Assembly: GCA_030824295.1 (NCBI GenBank)
Contig: JAVBYA010000220.1
Span: forward strand, 1 to 5,044
DNA length: 5,044 bases
Direction of reading: 5' to 3'
From: Bacteroidota bacterium
Lineage (GTDB): Bacteria; Bacteroidota; Ignavibacteria; UBA10030; UBA8401
The notes beneath the pieces were generated by a model. It ran no database searches. It saw nothing but the letters and a program-made list of their open reading frames with translations, and was not told the origin of the DNA. Shown here one piece after another: positions 1-5,040 of this stretch; position 1 is the stretch's first letter; each line of letters opens with the position of its first letter. The position numbers and the translations under genes were made by a program.

Positions 1-1
1 A

Positions 2-544
2 TTCTCACCGGGCATCTTCACGTTCCAGGCAGCGGTCATGAACGGACGAAAAGGCGGATTGGCGGGAGCCGGGGGAAGCACGAAGAAAGCAATTGTCTTC
101 CGCGGCGATATGAACATGAGTACGGATGTGGTGAACTTCTCCATCGGCGGTTCCTATTACGCCCTTCCGCATGCAGCGGTCAACAGCACCACGACCATCA
201 TGGGCGGCTTCGGCGTCATCTCCATCGCGAACAATCTGACCCTGCTCGGCGAGTATGACCTGCTGACCAATTATAACTCCGTGTTGAAAAAGGATGTCAC
301 CGGTACGATCCTCTATGCGGAAGCGAACTACCTGCTCACCAGCGGCATCGATCTGAAGGTGGGGTACGAGTTCTACGATCCGAACAATGCACAGAAGGAC
401 GGCACCATCACCCGCTATACCATCGGTGCGGAGCTCTTCCCGCTCACCGGCGTTGAGGTTCGGCCTATCTACCGCATCAGCCAGGAACAGCCCAAGGATG
501 CGAACAACAACGAATTCCATATGATGTTCCACTTCTATCTCTGA
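2..544 (+). CDS. Outer-membrane beta-barrel (porin-like) protein, 3' end only
   Basis: The frame is open from the left edge, so the true start lies upstream; 180 residues are visible before TGA at 542-544. An internal ATG at 38 is not a convincing start because the frame continues open before it and no signal peptide follows. The visible part is a series of amphipathic strands with alternating hydrophobic and polar residues, aromatic girdles and short Asn/Asp/Gly turns (for example GEYDLLTNYN, then a strand rich in Y and L, then VGYEFYDPNN). It ends FHFYL, an aromatic-rich last strand typical of outer-membrane proteins. I infer a porin-like barrel; the substrate is unknown and no specific family can be named from the fragment. 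It precedes three exported cytochrome genes by 16 bases, so it is probably co-transcribed with them and may share their envelope function. Confidence 0.75.
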   Translation, partial: FSPGIFTFQAAVMNGRKGGLAGAGGSTKKAIVFRGDMNMSTDVVNFSIGGSYYALPHAAVNSTTTIMGGFGVISIANNLTLLGEYDLLTNYNSVLKKDVTGTILYAEANYLLTSGIDLKVGYEFYDPNNAQKDGTITRYTIGAELFPLTGVEVRPIYRISQEQPKDANNNEFHMMFHFYL

Positions 545-560
545 CAAGGACGAACGACGC

Positions 561-956
561 ATGAAGCTCAGATCGCATTTCATTGCAGCACTGCTGCTCA
601 CGGTATTCATCATCGGCTGTGAGGACCAGGGTGATCCGGTCACACCGCCGACCACACCGGTCTCCACCGAAGTGAAGTTCTCATCGGATATCCAGCCGTT
701 GCTGACCGACAAAGGATGCGTCGGCTGTCACGGTGCCAACGGCGGACTGAGCGTCGCATCGGTCGCAACGCTGCTCACCGGCGGCAACAACGGTCCGGCG
801 ATCGTGGCGGGCAAAGCGGACAGCAGCAACATCGTCCTGAAACTCCGCGCTACTCCCCCATTCGGCCAGCGGATGCCGCAGGGCGGACCGTTTCTCTCCG
901 CCGACGAGATCAAGAAGTTCGAAGATTGGATCAACGCCGGTGCAAAGAATAACTGA
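561..956 (+). CDS. Monoheme c-type cytochrome, predicted lipoprotein (Planctomycete cytochrome C-like)
   Basis: 131 residues. A short basic N-terminus and hydrophobic segment end in the lipobox IIGC (17-20), so the protein is probably acylated on Cys20 and anchored in the envelope. A Pro/Thr-rich linker (about 25-36) leads to one heme-binding domain: FSSDIQPLL, then CVGCH (53-57) for covalent heme attachment with His57 as proximal ligand, then RMP with Met105 as probable distal ligand. The domain closes with LSADEIKKFEDWINAGAKNN. The order CxxCH, GPAIV-GK, MP, LS-DE, W-I-x-x-G-A matches small PSCyt1/cytochrome c-like domains as I know them. It should carry single electrons in the periplasm; donor and acceptor are not visible. 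AAGGA at 546-550 lies 10 bases before the ATG. It is the first of three related cytochromes and the only one with a lipobox. Confidence 0.9.
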   Translation: MKLRSHFIAALLLTVFIIGCEDQGDPVTPPTTPVSTEVKFSSDIQPLLTDKGCVGCHGANGGLSVASVATLLTGGNNGPAIVAGKADSSNIVLKLRATPPFGQRMPQGGPFLSADEIKKFEDWINAGAKNN

Positions 957-972
957 CCAGAAAAAGGGAACC

Positions 973-1338
973 ATGAGAACCATCATTATCGCACTTCTGC
1001 TGATCGCCGTTGCCGGCACTGCACAGGAAAAAAAGACCAAAGTCTCCTTTAAAAAAGATGTGCTGCCGGTCTTCACCAAGAAATGTCTGAACTGCCACAA
1101 CACCGAGGATGAGAGTCCGAGCAACCTGTACCTGGATTCGTTCGAGGAACTGATGAAGGGGGACAGCCGTCACGGACCGGTCGTGACTCCGAAGAAAGGT
1201 GAGGAGAGCGTGCTCATCATGAAACTGCGGGGAACAACAACGTACGGAAAACAGATGCCGCGCGGGAAGAAACCGCTGGACGACGAGACCATCGAACTGA
1301 TCTCGACCTGGATCGACCAGGGTGCGAAGAATAACTAA
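973..1338 (+). CDS. Monoheme c-type cytochrome, periplasmic (second of three)
   Basis: 121 residues from ATG at 973. A longer reading from 940 would overlap the preceding gene and spoil the signal peptide; the 973 start has AAAAGGGA just upstream and gives a clean signal sequence MRTIIIALLLIAVAGTA, probably cut before Gln18. The mature protein is one small heme domain: VSFKKDVLPVF, CLNCH (38-42) as heme site with His42 as proximal ligand, GPVVTPKKGEES, QMP with Met95 as probable distal ligand, and the C-terminus WIDQGAKNN. It is the same domain as in the genes before and after it. Sixteen bases separate it from the upstream stop, indicating one transcript. A soluble periplasmic electron carrier is the best reading; the redox partner is not encoded in the visible region unless it is a neighbouring cytochrome. 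Confidence 0.9.
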   Translation: MRTIIIALLLIAVAGTAQEKKTKVSFKKDVLPVFTKKCLNCHNTEDESPSNLYLDSFEELMKGDSRHGPVVTPKKGEESVLIMKLRGTTTYGKQMPRGKKPLDDETIELISTWIDQGAKNN

Positions 1339-1344
1339 GAAGGA
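1337..1344 (+). promoter_or_regulatory. Shine-Dalgarno site that fixes the TTG start of the third cytochrome
   Basis: AAGAAGGA overlaps the last two bases of the upstream TAA and ends seven bases before TTG 1352. It is the best ribosome site in the operon and decides the start against the upstream GTG at 1322 and the out-of-frame ATG at 1345. Confidence 0.7.
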
Positions 1345-1351
1345 ATGTGCA

Positions 1352-1717
1352 TTGAGAACGACCCTGACATTGACCGCTGTTCTGATCCTTGCCTGGTGCC
1401 TGCCGGTTTCAGCGCAGACCGTCTCCTACTCCAAGGACCTCTATCCTTTGGTGAAGGCGAAATGCATCAAATGCCATGAGCAGGACGAGGAGAATCCGAA
1501 CGACTACGCGATGGATAACGTTGCCTTGATCCGTTCGAGCGGAAAATCATCGAATATGGTGATCCCGGGTGACGGCCGCAACAGTTATCTGGTCATCAAA
1601 CTGCTTCCCAAACCGCCCAAAGGGGCGCAGATGCCGATCTTCTCCAAGAAGAAGCTGTCGGAGGAAGAGGTCGATCTCTTCATCCGGTGGATCGACCAGG
1701 GGGCGAAGGACAACTAG
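1352..1717 (+). CDS. Monoheme c-type cytochrome, periplasmic (third of three), TTG start
   Basis: Starts at TTG 1352, seven bases after the strong ribosome site AAGAAGGA (1337-1344). This gives 121 residues, exactly the length of the preceding cytochrome, with signal peptide MRTTLTLTAVLILAWCLPVSA, probably cut before Gln22. The in-frame GTG at 1322 would overlap the upstream gene and add a charged extension before the signal, so it is less likely. The heme domain reads VSYSKDLYPLV, CIKCH (38-42), VIPGDGRNSYLVIKLL, QMP (Met94 as probable distal ligand), LSEEEVDLFIRWIDQGAKDN. The heme site sits at the same residue numbers as in the second cytochrome, consistent with tandem duplication. A Lys-rich stretch near 90-101 gives a basic patch near the distal ligand. 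It is the last gene of the operon, followed by a hairpin. Confidence 0.88.
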   Translation: MRTTLTLTAVLILAWCLPVSAQTVSYSKDLYPLVKAKCIKCHEQDEENPNDYAMDNVALIRSSGKSSNMVIPGDGRNSYLVIKLLPKPPKGAQMPIFSKKKLSEEEVDLFIRWIDQGAKDN

Positions 1718-1723
1718 TTTTTA

Positions 1724-1754
1724 GACATCGGGATTCCGTTGGAATCCCGATGTC
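1724..1754 (+). terminator. Perfect hairpin between convergent genes, probable terminator
   Basis: GACATCGGGATTCC (1724-1737), loop GTT, then its exact reverse complement (1741-1754): a 14-bp perfect stem with a 3-base loop. TTTT follows at 1756-1759 on the plus strand, a short tract, so it best fits a terminator for the cytochrome operon. It starts seven bases after the last cytochrome stop and ends three bases from the stop of the opposing nuclease-like gene. Read on the minus strand it is followed by A residues rather than U, so termination there would be less canonical. Confidence 0.75.
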
Positions 1755-1757
1755 GTT

Positions 1758-2897
1758 TTACTTGGCAAGGATCATCTTCCGCGCTTCGATCTTCTCATTC
1801 AGCTGCAGCCGCACGAAATAGACCCCGCCGGGGTACCGCTCACCGTTGAACTGACACTCATACCGCCCTTCACTCTGCCGTCCCTCGTGCAGGATCTCCA
1901 GTTCCTGGCCGAACAGATTCACCACAGAGACCTTCACATAGAAACTCTCTTTGAGCGTATACTTGATGGTGGTGACGGGATTGAACGGGTTGGGATAGTT
2001 CTGCTCCAGATGTTCCGGCTCGGGTTCCCGCTGCACGCCGCGCATGCGCAGTTCATCCTGCCAGACCAGTTTCGTCCCGCCGGCATTCAGCCACGCATTG
2101 TACACCATTGCCGCATACAGGTCCGCCCCCTCCTGCATCAGTTCGTTCGTGAACTTCCCTGCTTCCTTCCACAGGACGGAGTAGTATGTGCTGTTGTAGT
2201 TCTTCTTCCCGGCACGCAGTGCAATTGTATCCGCCCGCATGATCTGTCCCACGCGGCTATTTGATTTGGTGATCAGTGCGAATGTGCGGTTGACCGGATC
2301 TGCTTTGGGATTGTCGAACTTGCGCGGTTCCGTCCGCTTGAAGTTCACCTGGTTGTAATAGCGGTTCATCAATTCGATCTCATACCGCCATTTGATCCCG
2401 TGGTTCTTGGTCAGCTGGCCGTCATAATTCATGGTCGTGTTGAGCGGCATGGTCATATCGCCGATATAGTGGCCAAGGTCGGTGGCCGCGGTGAGTGTCG
2501 CGTTCCAGTCCGCTGCTTTCATCGTCCGCTGCAGTGAATCGTACATCATCAGGACGAGATACGGCAGGTAGCCGTTCATGCGGACCGATTCTTTCCCGTA
2601 TTTCTTCTCCAGGTCCAGCATCACCGTCGGCATCGTCCGCTGTGCGAACTCCGGATAGCGTTCCAGTTCGATGAACTGCCGGTAGGTCTCCTCCTCGTCC
2701 CGCACCTTGCGCCGGTCCACATCGCTGGCATGGTCCGCAAAATGGTAGTCCGCATCACGGAACCGGAGCATGGAGAACGGGAGCATGCGTGCACCGTTCA
2801 GATTGATCACGCGGTGACCTTCCGTCCCCCACGCCGCCGCGATACCGGTGCACAGGATGGTCAGCAGGAGGATCCCCGATGACACGCGGACGTTCAT
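1758..2897 (-). CDS. Secreted S1/P1 nuclease / zinc-dependent phospholipase C-like protein with T9SS sorting domain; zinc site altered
   Basis: 379 residues. Signal peptide 1-22 (cut after AAA) leaves Trp23 as mature N-terminus, as this family requires because that residue's amine binds zinc. The catalytic domain (about 23-285) shows WGTEGH (23-28), HASDVDRR (56-63), ERYPEF (79-84), NGYLPY (108-113), and LGHYIGD (141-147) followed by MPL and NYDGQL. Family members hydrolyse phosphodiesters in single-stranded nucleic acids or phospholipids with three zinc ions. Here His28, Asp61, His143, Asp147 and Glu173 are kept, but positions where I expect His are Gln74, Asn153 and Lys169, so activity is doubtful. 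From about 297 follows a C-terminal type IX sorting domain: NYPNPFNP (300-307), VVNLFGQE, and PGGVYFVRL near the end, predicting export across the outer membrane. Its ATG overlaps the stop of the upstream transporter gene (ATGA), with no strong ribosome site, suggesting translational coupling. Confidence 0.85.
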   Translation of the reverse strand: MNVRVSSGILLLTILCTGIAAAWGTEGHRVINLNGARMLPFSMLRFRDADYHFADHASDVDRRKVRDEEETYRQFIELERYPEFAQRTMPTVMLDLEKKYGKESVRMNGYLPYLVLMMYDSLQRTMKAADWNATLTAATDLGHYIGDMTMPLNTTMNYDGQLTKNHGIKWRYEIELMNRYYNQVNFKRTEPRKFDNPKADPVNRTFALITKSNSRVGQIMRADTIALRAGKKNYNSTYYSVLWKEAGKFTNELMQEGADLYAAMVYNAWLNAGGTKLVWQDELRMRGVQREPEPEHLEQNYPNPFNPVTTIKYTLKESFYVKVSVVNLFGQELEILHEGRQSEGRYECQFNGERYPGGVYFVRLQLNEKIEARKMILAK

Positions 2898-3811
2898 CGG
2901 TCCGCAGTGAAGTATCTTCGGACGAGAGCACGGAGCTCCGTCAGGTGGGCGGAGGCGATGCCGAGGAAGACGAGCGCGGCGCCGCCGAAGAGCTGCGGCG
3001 ATACATGCTCGCCGAGGATGAATACGCCGAGCAGGATGGCGATGAGCGGCGTGACGAACGATGTCAGGGAGAGCAGCACCACCTCTACCCTCTTGAGCAG
3101 CCAGAAGTAACTGACGAACGTCACCACCGTGCCGAACACAGCCAGATAGAAGATGCTGAAGATCCCCTGTGCGGTGAAGATGACCGCAGAGGTATCCTCG
3201 AGGAGCACACTGCCGGTCATCAGGATGACGGCGCTGATGGCCATCGGAACGAAACTGACGACGAACGGGCTGATGGAATGACCGTGCTTCTTGATGAGCA
3301 CGGCGGAGAACGCCTGGATGGCCGCACTCAGCACCACTGCCGCCATACCGAGGATGGCATTCAGATTGCCGTCGAACTGCACATCAGGATAGAAGATGGT
3401 CACCACGCCGGAGAAACCGAGCAGCACACCGGCCACTTTCTGGGTATTCACCTTCTCGCCGGAGAGCATCAGTGCGGACATGATGGTCACCCAGAGCGGG
3501 AACGTGGCGAACAGGATCGAGGTCAACCCGGAAGAGATCTGATGCTCGCCCCAATAGACCAGACCGAACGGGAGCGAGAACGATGTGAGCGATGCCACCA
3601 GGAAGAACCAGCGGGTATCCTTGTTCCACGGGATCGGTATCTTCCGTATGCGGATGATGGTATAGAGGATCCCTGCCGCCAGAGCGAAACGGAGTCCTGC
3701 GGAGAGGAGCGGCGTCATCGTTTCCAGTCCAACTTTGATCACCAGCCAGGTGGAGCCCCAGATGGTACAGATGGCGGTATACGCGAGAACTACTTTAAGT
3801 TTATCCGACAT
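2894..3811 (-). CDS. EamA/DMT-family inner-membrane transporter
   Basis: 305 residues, the usual size for this family, with about ten hydrophobic segments in two repeated EamA halves. First half: YTAICTIWGSTWLVIKVGLE (11-30), SAGLRFALA (37-45), GLTSILFATFPLWVTI (95-110), GEK (118-120), GVLLGFSGVV (128-137). Second half begins near 150 and repeats the layout, with FGTVVTFVSYFWLLKRVE (226-243), then TPLIAILLGVFILGE (254-268) and GGAALVFLGI (276-285). Family members are mostly metabolite or amino-acid exporters in the inner membrane; the substrate cannot be told from sequence. The start MSDKLKV at 3811 leads directly into the first membrane segment, but there is no Shine-Dalgarno site before it. 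The last base pairs overlap the start of the nuclease-like gene, so the two are one transcription unit. A functional link between them is not evident. Confidence 0.93.
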   Translation of the reverse strand: MSDKLKVVLAYTAICTIWGSTWLVIKVGLETMTPLLSAGLRFALAAGILYTIIRIRKIPIPWNKDTRWFFLVASLTSFSLPFGLVYWGEHQISSGLTSILFATFPLWVTIMSALMLSGEKVNTQKVAGVLLGFSGVVTIFYPDVQFDGNLNAILGMAAVVLSAAIQAFSAVLIKKHGHSISPFVVSFVPMAISAVILMTGSVLLEDTSAVIFTAQGIFSIFYLAVFGTVVTFVSYFWLLKRVEVVLLSLTSFVTPLIAILLGVFILGEHVSPQLFGGAALVFLGIASAHLTELRALVRRYFTADR

Positions 3812-3975
3812 GGAGGAGTAGTGGACAATGAAAGTGAGGACAAAAGTTGAACGTCAAAAGTGAAAAGTTATTCAATTATTTACGTTTCAGATGAAAGCTG
3901 CATCGTGCATCGCTTAGTGTTCATAGCTGAATTCAAAGAAACCATCTTTCTTATAAGGTCCGGAAGAACACACCA
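3812..3975. other. AT-rich spacer with a short 7-base-period patch
   Basis: This 164-base gap lies between the transporter start and the TfoX-like stop, and must hold the transporter promoter (reading leftward); I cannot pick a convincing -10/-35 pair. Within it, 3841-3868 reads as four 7-base units of form nAAAAGT (CAAAAGT, TGAACGT, CAAAAGT, GAAAAGT). No conserved coding frame is seen. Composition is much lower in G+C than the transporter gene (row 3901-3960 counts 24 of 60). Confidence 0.6.
3841..3868 (+). repeat. Degenerate heptad repeat, four units (AAAAGT type)
   Basis: Four consecutive 7-base units end in GT, three of them in AAAAGT: CAAAAGT at 3841 and 3855, GAAAAGT at 3862, and the divergent TGAACGT at 3848. 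The same period appears in the spacer around 4504-4566, suggesting a shared class of low-complexity intergenic sequence. Confidence 0.5.
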
Positions 3976-4305
3976 TCACTTGGGGGGAAGCGATCTTGCA
4001 AAATTCAATGATACCGTCAACCACTCCTTCAGTTCAGCATCACTTTGCAGTACGTTGTGACCGATATACAACATGTTCTTGCTTGGCTTGCCGGTAAAAT
4101 CAAACACTCGGGTCCCTTTTCTTGTGAGAAGTGAACTTGCCTGCTCCGGCTTCACCCGTATGATCAGTTCGTTGCCGATCACGCCGCAGCACATATTGCC
4201 GTTGACCAAGAAACAGACACCCCCGAACATCTTCTTCTCAACGAGACCCTTGCGCCGGCGCAATTGCTTTCGGATCCGGTCGGTCAAGATTTCATCGTAT
4301 GCCAT
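3976..4305 (-). CDS. Stand-alone TfoX/Sxy N-terminal-domain protein
   Basis: 109 residues, made up entirely of a TfoX N-terminal domain. Hallmarks in order: the canonical start MAYDEILTDRIRKQL, EKKMFGGVCFLVNGNMCCGV (23-42) with the MFGG motif, ELIIRVKPE (46-54), VFDFTGKP (67-74), ELKEWLTVSLNFARSLPPK at the end. In gamma-proteobacteria full-length TfoX/Sxy is a competence regulator; single-domain forms like this are widespread in other phyla and their role is unknown, so I do not claim a competence function. No signal peptide or membrane segment is seen, so it is cytoplasmic. A GAGG (4316-4319) lies 10 bases before the ATG. Its neighbours are repeat-rich spacers, and it appears to be a single-gene unit. 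Confidence 0.9.
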   Translation of the reverse strand: MAYDEILTDRIRKQLRRRKGLVEKKMFGGVCFLVNGNMCCGVIGNELIIRVKPEQASSLLTRKGTRVFDFTGKPSKNMLYIGHNVLQSDAELKEWLTVSLNFARSLPPK

Positions 4306-4362
4306 GGTCTGTCAACCTCAATGTCGAAGGAATCTTCATTTGAACTTCCATTTACGTTCATT

Positions 4363-4404
4363 GCTTTTGTCTACCGTTCCAATTATCAGTTATCTACTAT
4401 TCAT
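4363..4404. repeat. Weak 7-base-period patch
   Basis: Six 7-base units can be cut in register (for instance TATCAGT, TATCTAC, TATTCAT at 4384-4404), five of the six beginning with T. The signal is weaker than at 4504-4566 and is reported because it shows the same period and shares a 13-base string with it. Confidence 0.35.
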
Positions 4405-4419
4405 TTGCGGTGAACGATT

Positions 4420-4441
4420 GTCGGCCTGAAGGCCGACCTAC
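4420..4441 (-). repeat. REP-like palindrome with GTAG foot
   Basis: Read on the minus strand: GTAG, then GTCGGCC, a TTCA tetraloop, then GGCCGAC, giving a perfect 7-bp stem. A GTAG (or GGAG) tetranucleotide at the foot of a GC-rich hairpin is the known hallmark of REP sequences mobilised by RAYT (TnpA-REP) transposases. No RAYT gene is in the window. The element is GC-rich within an AT-rich spacer. It lacks a following T tract, so it is a poor terminator. Confidence 0.55.
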
Positions 4442-4469
4442 CAATCATTTTTGGAGAATCTATGTCCGT

Positions 4470-4492
4470 TTTTGCTTTTGCTTTTGCTTTTG
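4470..4492 (+). repeat. TTTTGC hexamer tandem run
   Basis: Three exact copies of TTTTGC (4470-4487) plus TTTTG. It is a simple-sequence tract likely prone to slippage. It lies directly between the REP-like palindrome and the heptad array. Confidence 0.8.
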
Positions 4493-4503
4493 TCTAACTA
4501 TCT

Positions 4504-4566
4504 AATAATCTGCCATCTGATATCTACCATCTGTCGTCAGTCGTCTCTTTTCTGTTATCTGTCGTC
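4504..4566 (-). repeat. Degenerate heptad array, nine units, consensus GAYnnCA
   Basis: Read on the minus strand from 4566 to 4504, nine successive 7-base units all begin with GA; the third base is T or C in eight, the sixth is C in six, and the seventh is A in seven. Examples are GACGACA (4560-4566 and again 4532-4538), GATAACA (4553-4559) and GATGGCA (4511-4517). The register then slips by one base (GATAGTT, GACAAAA). The period is not a multiple of three, so it is not protein-coding. It overlaps the last codons of the adjacent gene. It resembles in principle the short tandem heptanucleotide repeats described in cyanobacteria, but the unit is different and degenerate. Confidence 0.7.
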
Positions 4567-5040
4567 ATCGTCTGACACGGTGCGAAGAAAGACCTTTTGC
4601 ATGATACCGACCCTTGATGCATAACTGCTGCGTTCCTTCTCCCACCGTTCATTTTCCGTTGAGACGGAAAAGCCGACCCAACGATCGGACTTGATGATCA
4701 CTGGAAATGTAAACTCATAGTAATTCCCGGTACCCTTACGGATCGCGCTGGTCTCCATTGCGATGCTGATGACCGTATTATCCGGGTGGTAACAGAACAA
4801 TGTCAATGGTGCAGAGAACTCCGCAAAGGGGTCTTGCGTATACATGCTTATCGTGACCAGATACTCGTATCCTTCAATTTTATAGAGATTCTTGGGAGGG
4901 ATCGAGTTTGTCTTTCCGATAAAGGACTTTTTCACGGCAACAAATTCCGAACGGCATTGAGAGATCGACACTTCTTCCGTTTGACAAAGCACGGAACTGC
5001 ACAGCAAAACGGTTAACGATATGATGGATACAATCCTCAT
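4555..5040 (-). CDS. Exported protein of unknown function
   Basis: 161 residues; I do not recognise the family. The start at 5040 gives a good signal peptide (MRIVSIISLTVLLCSSVLC, then QTEE); the cleavage site is uncertain and SVLC is not a proper lipobox because Leu precedes the Cys. Only four bases lie upstream, so the ribosome site and a longer start cannot be judged. The mature part looks beta-rich, with strands such as YEYLVTISMY, APLTLFCY, TVISIAME, YYEFTFPVII and RWVGFSV, like a small beta-sandwich, but no motif supports an enzyme. Cysteines are few (29 and 83 after the signal). The C-terminus is SDDDDR, encoded by the start of the GAC/GAT-rich heptad repeat, which also provides the TAA stop. 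G+C is low for the window (row 4861-4920 counts 22 of 60). Confidence 0.75.
   Translation of the reverse strand: MRIVSIISLTVLLCSSVLCQTEEVSISQCRSEFVAVKKSFIGKTNSIPPKNLYKIEGYEYLVTISMYTQDPFAEFSAPLTLFCYHPDNTVISIAMETSAIRKGTGNYYEFTFPVIIKSDRWVGFSVSTENERWEKERSSYASRVGIMQKVFLRTVSDDDDR

Larger units (their letters stand above)
4306..4554. other. Repeat-rich intergenic region
   Basis: This 249-base gap upstream of the TfoX-like gene holds no credible gene. In order it has a heptad-like T-rich patch (about 4363-4404), a REP-like palindrome (4420-4441), a TTTTGC hexamer run (4470-4492) and the heptad array (4504-4566). A 13-base string, TTGCTTTTGTCTA, occurs near 4361-4373 and again at the end of the hexamer run (about 4483-4496). 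The TfoX promoter should lie here on the minus strand but is not identifiable. Confidence 0.7.

Noticed and set aside
5..712. Long minus-strand open frame (235 codons) opposite the barrel gene
   Set aside because: It is antisense to a well-supported barrel and a cytochrome signal peptide, crosses the gene junction, and its translation has no recognisable domain or signal; it is a by-product of high G+C codon use.
681..1124. Minus-strand open frame across two cytochrome genes
   Set aside because: It is antisense to two CxxCH proteins and has no motif of its own.
2879..3850. 323-codon plus-strand open frame opposite the transporter
   Set aside because: The translation is a charged, low-complexity Glu/Asp/Arg/His/Gln mix, typical of the antisense of hydrophobic membrane-protein codons; the minus-strand EamA protein is unmistakable.
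3860..4060. 66-codon plus-strand open frame over the spacer and the TfoX-like 3' end
   Set aside because: No ribosome site, no motif, and it overlaps the better-supported minus-strand gene.
3976..4305. Assigning the TfoX-like gene to natural competence
   Set aside because: Only the single N-terminal domain is present and no competence gene is nearby; the role of such short forms is not established.
4420..4441. Palindrome as an intrinsic terminator
   Set aside because: Neither strand has a T tract immediately after the stem, and the GTAG foot fits a REP element better.
4462..4497. Tiny plus-strand frame encoding MSVFAFAFAFV, with GGAG five bases before its ATG
   Set aside because: The coding part is simply the TTTTGC hexamer run read in frame; without conservation it is best explained as chance.
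4504..4566. Possible CRISPR array
   Set aside because: Units are 7 bases with no spacer-sized inserts and no repeats of 20 or more bases; no cas genes are present.
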